Notes: generated by a model not told the origin, from the letters alone. Positions 17,099 through 26,621 are shown, counted from the stretch's first letter. The stretch is 64,000 nt of DNA from Nocardia mikamii NBRC 108933 (GCF_001613505.1 NZ_BDCM01000003.1:124001-188000); one strand, 5' to 3'. Made by a program: numbers and translations.

Positions 17099-17869
17099 TC
17101 AGCTCGACAGCGTCGCGAGCGCGGCCGGGTCGAACAGGTCCCGGATTCGGTCCCACGGCAGTTGAACCGGGTAGTAGTCGCCCCGTGCGTGCGCGACGGA
17201 GAAGTAGACGGTGAGTCCCTCCGGTGCGGGCGCCCAGTCGGCGAAATCGTCACTGCCGGGAGTGTGGGTGAACAGCGTGGGCCCGTCCGCGGGCACCAGG
17301 CTCTGGGCGGTGGTGGCGAGTGTGCTCCAGGCCGGACCAGAGTCACGGAGCGCCGTCGCCAGCATGACGGGTTGCGCGGTGCCGGTGTCGATCACCACGG
17401 TGCCGATCTGGTTCACCGGATGCGGGCCGCCCTCCCACGTGTGGTCCGTAATCAGCACGCCCGCAACGACATGCGCGCCGATGCGGGTGACGCGGCTCGT
17501 TTCGCCGCAACGGAGCTGGGCGGCGTGCAGCGCACCGTTCGCGGCGCCCGCGCTCAGATCGTTCAGCGATGCGCGCATCGCCGCGTTGAACCGATCGCGG
17601 ACCGCCTGCTCACCACCCTCGAGTTGCGGCAGCACGACGTCGGTCGTCAGGATCGGGGTCTGTCCTCGCACCGGCACGGTGATGCCGCTGTAAGGCCCTG
17701 CGGACGGCGCGCCAGGAAGCGGACACCCGGCATCCTGATCGGGCGCGGCGGTCATCTGCCGAGCCACCGGTTCGGACGAGGCGGGCGCCGAAGCGCCGTC
17801 CTGCCCGGCGCCGCAGCCCGAAAGCGCGACAGCACCGACCACCAACGCAACCAAAGCCGAGCTTCTCAT
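17099..17869 (-). CDS. Lipoprotein with RsiV-like (DUF3298) domain
   Basis: A 256-residue lipoprotein: the signal MRSSALVALVVGAVALSGCGAG has a clear lipobox (LSGC). After a Pro/Ala linker, the body ends in GLTVYFSVAHARGDYYPVQL followed by a PWDRIRDLF helix, which resembles the closing strand-helix of DUF3298, the extracytoplasmic domain of the anti-sigma factor RsiV. The ATG at 17869 is chosen because the signal starts there. It is divergent from an ECF41 sigma gene 112 bp away. A regulatory link is possible, but it has no cytoplasmic domain to hold a sigma factor, so direct anti-sigma action is unlikely. Confidence 0.7.
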   Translation of the reverse strand: MRSSALVALVVGAVALSGCGAGQDGASAPASSEPVARQMTAAPDQDAGCPLPGAPSAGPYSGITVPVRGQTPILTTDVVLPQLEGGEQAVRDRFNAAMRASLNDLSAGAANGALHAAQLRCGETSRVTRIGAHVVAGVLITDHTWEGGPHPVNQIGTVVIDTGTAQPVMLATALRDSGPAWSTLATTAQSLVPADGPTLFTHTPGSDDFADWAPAPEGLTVYFSVAHARGDYYPVQLPWDRIRDLFDPAALATLSS

Positions 17870-17981
17870 CGCGAACTCCCCCACTCTCACCGGCGAACGG
17901 CAGCATATATCGGCCTCACATTTCGGCGCGCTGTTTCGTCCACAGTGGAAGGGGCCGGTACCGAACGAGGGAGCGAACATC

Positions 17982-18869
17982 ATGACCGATCCGGAATCGA
18001 GCGCCGTGGTGAGCGAGCGGCGGGCACTGCTCAACCTCGCCTATCGGCTGCTCGGCTCCCTCGCCGAGGCCGAGGATGTGGTGCAGGAGACCTATGCGCG
18101 CTGGTACGCCATGTCTCCGGAACAGCAGCGGGCCGTCGCGGCGCCCGGGGGCTGGTTGCGCACCGTGGCCAGCCGCATCTGCCTGGATCTGCTCGGTTCG
18201 GCACGGGCCCGCCGCGAGCGCTATGTCGGTGAATGGATTCCGGAGCCGGTCCCCGACCGCAGCGAATGGGGCGCACCCGCACCGACCGATCCGGCCGACC
18301 GGGTGACGCTCGACGAATCGATCAGCATGGCGTTTCTCGTCGTGCTCGATTCCATGACGCCGGCCGAGCGGGTGGCCTTCGTCCTGCACGATGTCTTCCG
18401 CTATTCCTTCGCGGAGATCGCCGATATCGTCGGCCGCACGCCCGCGGCCTGCCGCCAGCTCGCCTCCTCCGCGCGCCGTCGCGTCCAGACCTCGGCGACT
18501 CCGTCGCGGGACGAGCGCGCCGAGGTCGTCAAGGACTTCAAACGGGCCTGGGAAACGAAGGATATCGAGGCATTGATCGAGATTCTGGATCCGCGGGCCG
18601 TCGCGACGGCCGACAGCGGCGGCCGGGTGCTGGCGTTCCGCGATCCGATCAACGGCGGCGAGCAGATCGCGCGGGCGTGGATCCACATCGCCTCCCGCGC
18701 AGGAGAAGTCACGCTGCTCGAGCGAACCGTCAACGGCCAGCCCGGCCTGGTGGCGCAGATCGACGGCACCGTCGCGACCGTCTACGCCTTCGACATCGCC
18801 GACGGCCGCATCACCCGCATCTGGGCGATCCGCAATCCGGAGAAGTTGCGGCAGTGGGCGGTGAACTGA
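17982..18869 (+). CDS. ECF41-group sigma factor (SigJ-like)
   Basis: A 295-residue sigma factor. Region 2 spans about residues 10-75 (YRLLGSLAEAEDVVQETYARW), and region 4 about 110-165 (MTPAERVAFVLHDVFRYSFAEIADIVGRT). The three ECF41 hallmarks are present: WIPEPV in the linker, DSGGRV in the C-terminal SnoaL-like domain, and NPEKLRQW at the end. In ECF41 proteins the SnoaL-like extension replaces a separate anti-sigma factor. The usual neighbours (carboxymuconolactone decarboxylase or epimerase) are absent; a lipoprotein lies divergent instead. GAGGGAG precedes the ATG. Confidence 0.92.
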   Translation: MTDPESSAVVSERRALLNLAYRLLGSLAEAEDVVQETYARWYAMSPEQQRAVAAPGGWLRTVASRICLDLLGSARARRERYVGEWIPEPVPDRSEWGAPAPTDPADRVTLDESISMAFLVVLDSMTPAERVAFVLHDVFRYSFAEIADIVGRTPAACRQLASSARRRVQTSATPSRDERAEVVKDFKRAWETKDIEALIEILDPRAVATADSGGRVLAFRDPINGGEQIARAWIHIASRAGEVTLLERTVNGQPGLVAQIDGTVATVYAFDIADGRITRIWAIRNPEKLRQWAVN

Positions 18870-19048
18870 TCGTCACCGGCAATCACTACAGCTCGACATA
18901 TTCCGGATGGTAGCGCGACTCGGACGTGCACGGACGGAGAGGGAAGGGGGGTGATCGGCGCGAGATCCGGACGAAAGCGGTTCGCGCGGAACGGGTTTCT
19001 CCGCGAATCGGACATCCGCGTCCCGGCGCGATCTTCGGTACTTTGGAT

Positions 19049-19059
19049 ACGGTCACCGT
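19049..19059. promoter_or_regulatory. Short palindrome upstream of the P450 gene
   Basis: ACGGT-C-ACCGT is a perfect 11-bp palindrome 58 bp before the P450 start, in the 248-bp gap after the sigma gene. It could be a repressor site, but a palindrome this short also arises by chance. Confidence 0.3.
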
Positions 19060-19117
19060 TACGACTGGGCTGACACCGTGGGGAGCGTCGAGCGGCGCCG
19101 GTAGCAGGGAGCACAGT

Positions 19118-20344
19118 ATGGCCGAGGCCGAGGTATCCGAGCAGATCGAACTGGTGGAAGAGGACTTTCACGACGATCCGCACAAGTACTACGAGCGCTG
19201 GCGGGCCCGGGGGCCGGTGCACCACGTGCGATTCACACACGAGCGCGGGATTCCGTGCTGGGTGGTGGTGGGCCATGCGGAAGCGCGGGCGGCGCTCGCC
19301 GATCCCCGATTGCACAAGAACTCGGCCGGCACCATCGACCTGTTCCGGCGCAAAGGCTCTGCGGTGCTGTCGAATTCGGATGCGCAGGCCCTGAGCACCC
19401 ATATGCTCAATACCGATCCGCCCGAACATACGCGGCTGCGGAAGCTCGTGAACAAGGCCTTCACGCCGCGGCGGGTGGCGGCATTGCGTCCCCGCATCGA
19501 GGAGATCACCGCCGGACTGCTCGACGACGTGGCGGCGCACGACGAGGTCGACCTGCTGCACGCGTTCGCGACCCCGCTACCCGTCACCGTCATCTGCGAG
19601 TTGCTCGGGGTTCCCTTCACCGATCGCGACGATTTCCAGCTGTGGACGAAGATCCTGGTGGGCGCCGCCGGAGACCTGGCGGACCGCGACCGCGCCTCCG
19701 CCGACATGGGCCGATATCTGACAGCACTGCTGGCGGACAAGCGCGCCCGGCCCGGCGACGACCTGCTGTCGGGGCTGGCCAGCGAATCCGACGACGGCGA
19801 CCGGCTCACCGATCAGGAATTGGTGGCCATGGCTTTCCTCCTGCTGGTGGCCGGCCACGAGACGACAGTGAACCTCATCGGCAACGGCACCTTCGCGCTG
19901 CTGCGCAACCGGCCCCAATTCGATGCGCTGCGCGCGGACCCGGAGGGCATCCCCGCCGCCGTGGAAGAATTTCTGCGGCTCGACGGCCCGGTCGGCTGGG
20001 CCACGGTCCGGTACACCGAGGAACCCGTCGATATCGGCGGAACCGTCATCCCCGCAGGCGAACTGGTCTACGTCGCCCTGTCGGCGGCCGATCGCGATCC
20101 CGAACGATACCATTCGCCGGACGCACTCGATATCGGCCGAAAACCGTCCGGGCATGTGGCTTTCGGCCACGGCATCCATTTCTGCGTCGGCGCTCCCCTG
20201 GCCCGGATGGAGGCGGCCGTCGCCTTCACCGCTCTGCTGGATCGCTTTCCGAAGCTGGCGCCGGCGCCCTCGTTCACTCCGCGATGGCAGCCGAGCCTGC
20301 TCATGCGGGGACTCACCGAACTGCCGGTGCGCCCGCACGGATAG
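19118..20344 (+). CDS. Cytochrome P450
   Basis: A 408-residue soluble bacterial P450. The I-helix oxygen-activation motif is AGHETT, the K-helix ExxR lies in EEFLRL, and the haem loop is FGHGIHFCVGAPLARME with the thiolate Cys. The substrate is unknown; the overall pattern fits CYP107-like hydroxylases of actinobacterial secondary or lipid metabolism. AGGGAG precedes the ATG at 19118, and the in-frame sequence further upstream does not look like a P450. It converges on the desaturase with 15 bp between stops. No ferredoxin gene is adjacent, so redox partners must come from elsewhere. Confidence 0.93.
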   Translation: MAEAEVSEQIELVEEDFHDDPHKYYERWRARGPVHHVRFTHERGIPCWVVVGHAEARAALADPRLHKNSAGTIDLFRRKGSAVLSNSDAQALSTHMLNTDPPEHTRLRKLVNKAFTPRRVAALRPRIEEITAGLLDDVAAHDEVDLLHAFATPLPVTVICELLGVPFTDRDDFQLWTKILVGAAGDLADRDRASADMGRYLTALLADKRARPGDDLLSGLASESDDGDRLTDQELVAMAFLLLVAGHETTVNLIGNGTFALLRNRPQFDALRADPEGIPAAVEEFLRLDGPVGWATVRYTEEPVDIGGTVIPAGELVYVALSAADRDPERYHSPDALDIGRKPSGHVAFGHGIHFCVGAPLARMEAAVAFTALLDRFPKLAPAPSFTPRWQPSLLMRGLTELPVRPHG

Positions 20345-20359
20345 GCCGAACCGGCCGGC

Positions 20360-21589
20360 TCATCCGGCCGACAGCGCGGTCTTCGCCGCCACCGCACGCA
20401 GCGCGGTGCGCAGCCCTCGTCGCGAACGAGAAGGTGTGCCGTCTGCGCCGGCGAAGGGGCGGTACCCGAGAAACTTTCGCTCCGACGCGGTTTCGGGGGC
20501 ATCGTCGGAGGTCGCGGTGAGAAAGCGGTCCGGCAGCGCCAATTTGTGGATCGTGCGGAGGGTGAGTGCGTACTGCCGCAGCAGTGGACCCGTGGTGTAC
20601 GGCAGATCGAATTCTTCACACAGCGCTCGCACGCGGGTGGCGATATCCCGGTACCGGTTGCTGGGCAGGTCCGGGAACAGGTGGTGTTCGATCTGGTAGC
20701 ACAGATTGCCGCTCATGAAGGCCTGCACCCGCCCGGCATCGAAGTTCGCGGTGCCCAGCATCTGGCGCAGATACCATTCCGCCTTGGTTTCCGACTCCAG
20801 CACCGAGGGCGTGAATTTCTCCGCACCGTCGGGGAAATGCCCGCAGAAGATCACGAGGTACGCCCACAGGTTGCGCAGCACATTGGCGCCAAGGTTGGCG
20901 AAAAGCGTTCGCCGCCATCGTTTTCCGCTCAACGCCGGGAAGAGTACGTAATCCTTGCCGGCTTGCCGGATCAGTTTTCCGAGCAACGCGCGGGTCTGAC
21001 CGGCCTTCTCGGCGGCGTCGGCCGCCCGGTCGTGTTCGGAGTCCAGATCGTGCCAGGCGATACCCCATTCGAACGTCGCCGCCAGCAACACGTTCTGCAA
21101 CGGTTGCAGCAACAGGCGCGGGTGCCAGTGCTGATCTCTGGTCACCCGCATGACGCCGAAGCCGATATCGTCGTCCATTCCCAGCACGTTGGTGTAGAGG
21201 TGATGGCGGACGTTGTGTGCGTAACGCCACTGCGCGGACAGCCCGGCCATATCCCACTCCCAGGTGGTGGAGTGGATTTCCGGGTCGTTCATCCAATCCC
21301 ACTGACCGTGGGAGACGTTGTGCCCGATCTCCATGTTCTCGACGCTCTTGGCCGTCGCCAATCCCGCCGTACCGAGCAGCCAGGCGAGGCGGCCGCGACC
21401 GCAGAGGATGACCAGACGCGCGGCGGCGTCGAGAGTGCGCTGAAAGACGATCGTCCGGCGAATGTAGTTCGCGTCGCGCGCCCCCAGATCGGCCTCGACA
21501 TCGGCGCGAATACGGTCGAGCTCACGGCCCAGCGCCTCGATATCGGCGGGTCCGAGATGTGCGTACGCGCCGATCTCGGTAATTGCCAT
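20360..21589 (-). CDS. Membrane fatty-acid (acyl-CoA) desaturase, DesA3-like
   Basis: A 409-residue di-iron membrane desaturase. The three histidine boxes are HNVSH (about residue 90), HNVRHH (about 125) and QIEHHLFP (about 297), the last of the front-end/acyl-CoA type in which a Gln replaces the first His. Hydrophobic segments lie between the boxes. It resembles mycobacterial DesA3, the stearoyl-CoA delta-9 desaturase; position specificity cannot be read from sequence. A fused cytochrome b5 or reductase is absent, so an external oxidoreductase is needed. Confidence 0.9.
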   Translation of the reverse strand: MAITEIGAYAHLGPADIEALGRELDRIRADVEADLGARDANYIRRTIVFQRTLDAAARLVILCGRGRLAWLLGTAGLATAKSVENMEIGHNVSHGQWDWMNDPEIHSTTWEWDMAGLSAQWRYAHNVRHHLYTNVLGMDDDIGFGVMRVTRDQHWHPRLLLQPLQNVLLAATFEWGIAWHDLDSEHDRAADAAEKAGQTRALLGKLIRQAGKDYVLFPALSGKRWRRTLFANLGANVLRNLWAYLVIFCGHFPDGAEKFTPSVLESETKAEWYLRQMLGTANFDAGRVQAFMSGNLCYQIEHHLFPDLPSNRYRDIATRVRALCEEFDLPYTTGPLLRQYALTLRTIHKLALPDRFLTATSDDAPETASERKFLGYRPFAGADGTPSRSRRGLRTALRAVAAKTALSAG

Positions 21590-21748
21590 GGTCTACATCC
21601 TCGAATTGGTGTGTGGTGGCGCGAACGCCCACCGACGAGGACGTATGCGGAGACCCGCCGATCCCCCGAGCCTACCCGCACCTGATGAACAGCCCATGAC
21701 ACTACCGAGCTGGGTGTCGAACCGTAGGCGACGACCAGGTGCCGCCGA

Positions 21749-22237
21749 TCAGCTTCCGAGCTCGGACGCGGCGTCCGACCCTGCGGTCCCGGTCTGCCGG
21801 AGGAAGTCCGCGATCACCTCCAGTTCCGTTTCCGAATACCGCTCGAGCAGTTCGTCCATGCGCCGGTTCATACCCGAGAAGACTTGGAACAATTCGGAAT
21901 TGCGTTCGCGGACGGCGCGCAGGGTGACCGCGCGCCGGTCGCTCGCCTCGGGGTCACGTTCCCGGACGATCCAGCCGCCCTTCTGCAACCGGTCCAGGAC
22001 GCCGGTGAGGGTGGCCGGGTGCAGGCCGGTGCGCCGGGCGAGGGCGGTCGGCGAAATAGGGCCCTGCCGGTTGATCAGGTCGAGACAGGTCCAGTCCACG
22101 TCGCGGAGTTCGACCCGGCCGCCGAATCGCCGATTCAGCAGGGCCAGCTGAATGTTCAAGTCGCGCAACGCATCCTTGACGTCGACGGTCAGCCGGCGCC
22201 GTTGCTGCGCGGCCGCGCGGTCCGCCTCCGAGCTCAT
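21749..22237 (-). CDS. MarR-family transcriptional regulator
   Basis: A 162-residue winged-helix regulator: LDLINRQGPISPTALARRTG and GVLDRLQKGGWIVRERDPEASDRRAVTL are the recognition helix and wing of MarR proteins. The ATG at 22237 is chosen over a GTG at 22243 because GGAGGG is 6 nt upstream of it. The DUF385 gene on the same strand ends 65 bp upstream, so the regulator may share its operon. AT-rich sequence around 22255-22275 includes TCATATGA, a possible operator half. The ligand is unknown. Confidence 0.9.
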   Translation of the reverse strand: MSSEADRAAAQQRRRLTVDVKDALRDLNIQLALLNRRFGGRVELRDVDWTCLDLINRQGPISPTALARRTGLHPATLTGVLDRLQKGGWIVRERDPEASDRRAVTLRAVRERNSELFQVFSGMNRRMDELLERYSETELEVIADFLRQTGTAGSDAASELGS

Positions 22238-22302
22238 CGGCACCCTCCGGTCGATTCATACGGTTTTCATATGATATCCCGGGCGCGCGCAGCTCCGACG
22301 GG

Positions 22303-22746
22303 TCAGTGCCGTTCGACCCGGAACACCGCGATGCGCTCGGCCGCCGCCGCCACCCCGTCGGGCGTCGCCGAGTCGGCCAAACCGGTTGTGACGAAACGAT
22401 TCCCGACACTGGCGGGCCCGGATCCGACCAATTCCTGCAGCAGATCCCCGCGCTGCCCGACCGGAACCTCGACCAGTCGCGCGGTCGAGGATGTGCGTCC
22501 GCGCGTCAGCGTGACCGAATCGGCCGCCCGCACGTTGGCCACCCATGCCGCCCGCGGATAGGCCTGCACGATGTAGTGCCCTCCGTTCAACTCGTTCACT
22601 GCGATCGGAAAGGTGCGCGGTTGCCCGCTGCGCCGACCGGCGACGGTGAGCAGTTGCATCGGCCCGAAACCGATTCCCAGCCGTTGCAGCCCGACGACGA
22701 GCGGATTGAGTCGATTGACCATCCGCCGATACCGCTGCGCATCCAT
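22303..22746 (-). CDS. Deazaflavin (F420)-dependent nitroreductase-family protein (DUF385)
   Basis: A 147-residue protein of the split beta-barrel DUF385/Ddn family. Key segments are LLTVAGRRSGQPRTFPIAV, YIVQAYPRAAWVANVRAADSV and a closing VFRVER strand. Family members use reduced F420 to reduce quinones or other electron acceptors, often at the membrane. The substrate is unknown. The AT-rich promoter region 22765-22810 lies upstream, and the MarR gene follows on the same strand. Confidence 0.85.
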   Translation of the reverse strand: MDAQRYRRMVNRLNPLVVGLQRLGIGFGPMQLLTVAGRRSGQPRTFPIAVNELNGGHYIVQAYPRAAWVANVRAADSVTLTRGRTSSTARLVEVPVGQRGDLLQELVGSGPASVGNRFVTTGLADSATPDGVAAAAERIAVFRVERH

Positions 22747-23102
22747 ACTCCGGAACCTCCACTACCTTCGAAACCATATTCTATGATTCTCATACTATAT
22801 CTATACAGTATTACTTTGAACAGTCCCGAACGTCCGGATTCGTCCGGCGAACCCGTCAAGGGCCATAGGTCGCAGAGGTGGCGCAAGTGCGCCAGAACAC
22901 ACCTCCGCTCCGGTGTCTCCCAGGCGACAGTTCGGCAAACACCGTGCACACACCCCATGAACCTGTGTCACCTGCATATTTGCCGAGCGACAGGCAAGAC
23001 CGCCCGCGCCCGGATACGAACGAGCGCGGGTAACGATCATGAGCAATGTGAACTATCGTCCGGTCACGAATCGATAACCGCTCTTTCGCTTCGGGAGACC
23101 TT
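22747..23102. other. 356-bp intergenic region between divergent DUF385 and MHYT genes
   Basis: No gene was recognised. The left end (22765-22815) is markedly AT-rich and probably holds the DUF385 promoter. A 16-bp near-palindrome, TGGCGCA-AG-TGCGCCA, lies at 22879-22894. The remainder shows nothing distinctive. Confidence 0.5.
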
Positions 23103-23978
23103 GTGCTCGAGCTCGACCATTTCAGCCATGGCTGGGTAACCCCGGTCCTGGCTTATCTCATGTCCTTCATCGGATCCGTTCTGGCGCTGCGCTGCGCCAC
23201 GCACGCGCGGGCCTCACGCTGGCCGGGCGGCTGGTTGATCGCCGCAGCCGTCTCACTCGGCGGCGCCGGCATCTGGGTCATGCACTTCACCGCCATGCTC
23301 GGTTTCTCGATCCACGGCGCGAACATCCGCTACGACGTGCCGATGACGCTGCTCAGCGCGGGTATCGCGATCATCGTGGTCTGGGCCGGGTTGTCGATCG
23401 TGGTGCGCGGGCACCGGGAAGCGATCGCACTGCCCCTGGGCGGGATGATCACCGGCTTCGGCGTCGCGGCCATGCACTACCTCGGCATGCATGCCATGCA
23501 CGCGGGTGCCCACATCGAATACAGCACCGGACTGGTGGCCCTGTCGCTGCTGATCGCCGTGGTGGCGGCGACCGCGGCGCTGTGGTTCGTCCTGCACGTG
23601 CGCGGGTTCTCCGCCACCGTCGGCGCGGCGCTGATCATGGGCCTGGCGGTATGCGGAATGCATTACACCGGAATGGCATCCATGACCGCACACCGCATGG
23701 ACGACATGTCCGAACCGTCCGGTGGGGTCGACTCGGTGCAGCTGCTCACCCCGCTGATCATGGTGGTCACACTCGTCACCATCATGCTCGTGGTACTCGT
23801 CGGACTCGCGGAGGTCGACGGGCCCTCGCGTCGCGAGAGCGCCGAGACCACAGGCGATCTCGATCTCGCCGACAGCGGGCGCGCATGGCCGCGCGCCTAC
23901 ACCGAGGAATCTCCCGCACCCGATCAGCCGGCATTCAGTCTGCAGGCGATCTCGAAGCGGCAGTCGCCCCGGCGATAG
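23103..23978 (+). CDS. MHYT-domain integral membrane sensor protein
   Basis: A 291-residue protein with seven membrane helices and three copies of the MHYT signature: MHFT (about residue 60), MHYL (about 122) and MHYT (about 187). Conserved Met, His and Tyr near the outer face are predicted to bind copper and sense oxygen, CO or NO. No output domain (GGDEF, kinase) follows; the C-terminal 50 residues are hydrophilic. The GTG start has CGGGAG upstream. Stand-alone MHYT proteins are common in actinobacteria and have no proven function. Confidence 0.9.
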   Translation: MLELDHFSHGWVTPVLAYLMSFIGSVLALRCATHARASRWPGGWLIAAAVSLGGAGIWVMHFTAMLGFSIHGANIRYDVPMTLLSAGIAIIVVWAGLSIVVRGHREAIALPLGGMITGFGVAAMHYLGMHAMHAGAHIEYSTGLVALSLLIAVVAATAALWFVLHVRGFSATVGAALIMGLAVCGMHYTGMASMTAHRMDDMSEPSGGVDSVQLLTPLIMVVTLVTIMLVVLVGLAEVDGPSRRESAETTGDLDLADSGRAWPRAYTEESPAPDQPAFSLQAISKRQSPRR

Positions 23979-24011
23979 CCGCGAGATCCGGACGATCGGC
24001 CGAGCGACAGC

Positions 24012-24284
24012 TCAGCCGATCGTCCTCCGGATCCATTCTTCCGCAGCGGCTTTCGCCTCCGCGACCGAGCGCGCGCTGACCTCGCGCAACATCCGGCCGT
24101 CGACGGCGTCGACACGCCACGCACAGGTGGTCCGCGTGGTCGGCTTCACCAGAGCGCGGGTGTCACCGAACGCCTTGACCAGCCACCAGCGGGTGCCATC
24201 ACCGGCCAACTCCCAGCCGTCGACCGCATCCGAGGGGCGTACCGGCCCGAACGGCTCGTCGGCATCAGCCCGGGTCTCGGCCAC
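24012..24284 (-). CDS. Small hypothetical protein, 90 residues
   Basis: Not recognised. The protein is soluble, with Trp-rich strands (DGWELAGDGTRWWLVKAFGD) and a C-terminal helix (VAEAKAAAEEWIRR). There is no signal peptide or membrane segment. Its GTG start has a strong ribosome site, GGAGGGGG, which supports real translation. It converges on the MHYT gene with 33 bp between stops. Confidence 0.6.
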   Translation of the reverse strand: MAETRADADEPFGPVRPSDAVDGWELAGDGTRWWLVKAFGDTRALVKPTTRTTCAWRVDAVDGRMLREVSARSVAEAKAAAEEWIRRTIG

Positions 24285-24416
24285 CGGCCCCCTCCTCCGC
24301 GATTCACGTTGCAGTCCAATGCTGGTCGAGCTCGATACACATTGTCGCGCAACCTGTCCTCGCGGCGGATTCGAACCCCCGGATCGGCGAGCCGCGTGGC
24401 GTACCCGCCGCCGGCC

Positions 24417-24995
24417 TCAGAAACGGCGAGCGCCGGTGACCGGCATCTGCCCGATCGCCGACCGGATGACGCCCTCACCGCTCGTCGCGGCATGCACGAC
24501 CGTGCCGTCACCCGCGTAGAGGGCGGAGTGACCGCCGCCGTAGAACGACACCAGATCGCCGGGTTGCAGCGTATCCAGGTCGACCGGCGTACCGGCGGAC
24601 AACTGGTCGTAGCTGGTGCGCGGCAGGTCCACCCCGACCTGCCGATATGCCCACTGGACCAGGCCCGAGCAGTCGAAGGAATCGGGTCCGGCGGCACCCG
24701 AACTGTAGGCCGAGCCGATCTTGGACTCGGCGGCCTCGAGTGCCCGCTCACCGACCGATTTCATGGACTCCGGCGGGGCCGGACGGATTTCCGGGAAGAG
24801 CCCGGGAATTGTGAACTGCGGTGGTAGCGAAATTCCCGGTACGACCGGGACGGGGAATGGCGAGTCGGCGTGTGCCGGGCCGGCGGTCGCCACCATCGTG
24901 CCCGCCGCGCCGAGCAGAACGACCAGCGATGCCGCCGTCGACCAGGCCTTACGACGCAAACGGCGGGTACATCGACCCGCCTCGGTTCCTGCCAT
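24417..24995 (-). CDS. Secreted NlpC/P60 peptidoglycan endopeptidase
   Basis: A 192-residue exported enzyme with a basic start and hydrophobic signal (residues 1-44, ending AGPAHADS), a Pro-rich linker and an NlpC/P60 domain (about 80-190). Catalytic residues are Cys in DSFDCSGLVQWAY and His in GGHSALYAGD; VVHAATSGEGV supplies the third position. It should cut D-Glu-mesoDAP bonds in wall peptides, like mycobacterial RipB. GGAGGA is upstream of the ATG. A c-di-AMP riboswitch, common before such genes, was looked for and not seen. Confidence 0.92.
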   Translation of the reverse strand: MAGTEAGRCTRRLRRKAWSTAASLVVLLGAAGTMVATAGPAHADSPFPVPVVPGISLPPQFTIPGLFPEIRPAPPESMKSVGERALEAAESKIGSAYSSGAAGPDSFDCSGLVQWAYRQVGVDLPRTSYDQLSAGTPVDLDTLQPGDLVSFYGGGHSALYAGDGTVVHAATSGEGVIRSAIGQMPVTGARRF

Positions 24996-25184
24996 GATGC
25001 GTTCCTCCGAGTCTCGTAGCGAGAGCAGATTTCCGAAACACCACGGTGATCAGTCGATCGTTGGATCCGGGGAGCCATGATTCGCCACGGTCGGAGCGAA
25101 ACCAAATACGAACACACCAATTCGAATAACGAAACGATAAATTCACGAAATACCCCAGATATCGGCGGTATCTCGATACAATCC

Positions 25185-26621
25185 CTACGGTCGTCCGGCG
25201 GGGGTCTCGGACGCATCCGGGCCGGTCGCCAGCAGGGAATGGCGACGGCTGTAGCTCAGGTAGACGACCGCGCCGACGGCGAACCAGACGGCGAAGCGCA
25301 ACCACGTCACCGGCTGCAGGTAGGTGATCAGCCAGATCGAGAAGCCGATCCCGAGCAGGGGCACCACCGGCATCAACGGCGTGCGGAAGCTCCGCGGCAG
25401 GTCCGGGCGGCGATAGCGCAAGACGATCACCGCAGCACAGACCACGATGAAGGCCAGCAGGATGCCGATATTGGTCAGCTCGGCGGCCTGGCCGATCGGG
25501 AGCAGCCCCGCGATCACCGCCGACGCGATACCGACGATCCAGGTGATCCGGGTGGGTACCTGGCGCACCGGGTGAGTTTTGGCGAACCACTGGGGCAGCA
25601 GGCCGTCCCGGCTCATCGAGTACCAGACGCGGGTGACGCCGAGCATGAAGGTGAACAGCACCGTCATGATGCCGACGATGGCGCCCGCCGCGATCAGGCT
25701 GCCCAGACCCGGCAGGCCGACCGATTCGAACGCGGTGGACAGCCCACTCTCCGGATCGATGTCGGTGTAGTGCTGCATGCCGGTGAGGACCAGGCAGACC
25801 AGGACATAGAGCACCATCGACACCGCCAGCGACAGCAGGATCGCCTTGGGCAGATGGCGTTTCGCGTCCACCGACTCCTCCGCCGCGGTCGACATCGCGT
25901 CGTAGCCGAAGACCGCGAAGAAGACGGTCGCCGCCCCGGTGACCGCGCCGGACATGCCGAACGGGAAGTACGGGTGGTAGTTGGCGGAGTCGATGTGGAA
26001 GAACCCGACCGCGATCACCACCACGACGACCACGATCTTCAGGCCCACCACGAAGGTTTCGAATCGCGCCGCGGCCCGGATACCCAGGTTCAGCAGAGCC
26101 GCGATGAGCAGGCACAGCAGCGCGGCGAACAGATCCACCACATGGCCGTGGCCGGTTCCCGGCGCACCCAGCATCCACTCGGGGAGCCCGATATCCAACT
26201 GCCCCAGCAGAAATTGGATGTAGCCGGAAATGCCGATCGCCACCACCGACACGATCGCGGTGTATTCGAGCAGCAGATCCCAGCCGATGAACCAGCCCAC
26301 CGGCTCGCCGAGGACCGCGTAGCCGTAGGTGTAGGCCGAACCCGCGCGCGGGATGAGGCCGGCGAATTCGGCGTAGGAGAGCGCGGCGGCGGCGCTGGCG
26401 ATCCCGGCGATCAGGAAGGAGACGAGCACCGCCGGGCCGGCGGTCTGATTCGCGACCGCACCTGCCAGGGTGAAGATACCCGCGCCGATGATCCCGCCGA
26501 CCCCGATGGCGGTGAGCTGCCACAGCCCCAGCGTGCGATGCAAAGTGGTGGCGGATTCGTCCTGGATCTGGTCGATCGGCTTGCGCCGGAAGAACTCTCG
26601 CAGAGCGGGACCGGTCGGCAT
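25185..26621 (-). CDS. Amino acid permease (APC superfamily)
   Basis: A 478-residue permease with 12-14 hydrophobic segments. The first helix carries GVGGIIGAGIFTLAG, the substrate-site motif of cationic-amino-acid-type APC transporters. FGYDAMSTAAEESVDAKRHLPKAI in the middle is the CAT/YfnA signature, and the N-terminus RRKPIDQIQDES is also typical. It imports amino acids with protons or in exchange; cationic specificity is inference. AAGGAG precedes the ATG at 26621, and the upstream in-frame region is not conserved. It is divergent from CYP130. Confidence 0.9.
   Translation of the reverse strand: MPTGPALREFFRRKPIDQIQDESATTLHRTLGLWQLTAIGVGGIIGAGIFTLAGAVANQTAGPAVLVSFLIAGIASAAAALSYAEFAGLIPRAGSAYTYGYAVLGEPVGWFIGWDLLLEYTAIVSVVAIGISGYIQFLLGQLDIGLPEWMLGAPGTGHGHVVDLFAALLCLLIAALLNLGIRAAARFETFVVGLKIVVVVVVIAVGFFHIDSANYHPYFPFGMSGAVTGAATVFFAVFGYDAMSTAAEESVDAKRHLPKAILLSLAVSMVLYVLVCLVLTGMQHYTDIDPESGLSTAFESVGLPGLGSLIAAGAIVGIMTVLFTFMLGVTRVWYSMSRDGLLPQWFAKTHPVRQVPTRITWIVGIASAVIAGLLPIGQAAELTNIGILLAFIVVCAAVIVLRYRRPDLPRSFRTPLMPVVPLLGIGFSIWLITYLQPVTWLRFAVWFAVGAVVYLSYSRRHSLLATGPDASETPAGRP

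Noticed and set aside
24996..25184. c-di-AMP (ydaO-type) riboswitch before the NlpC/P60 gene
   Set aside because: The conserved core segments of that riboswitch could not be found in the 189-bp gap.
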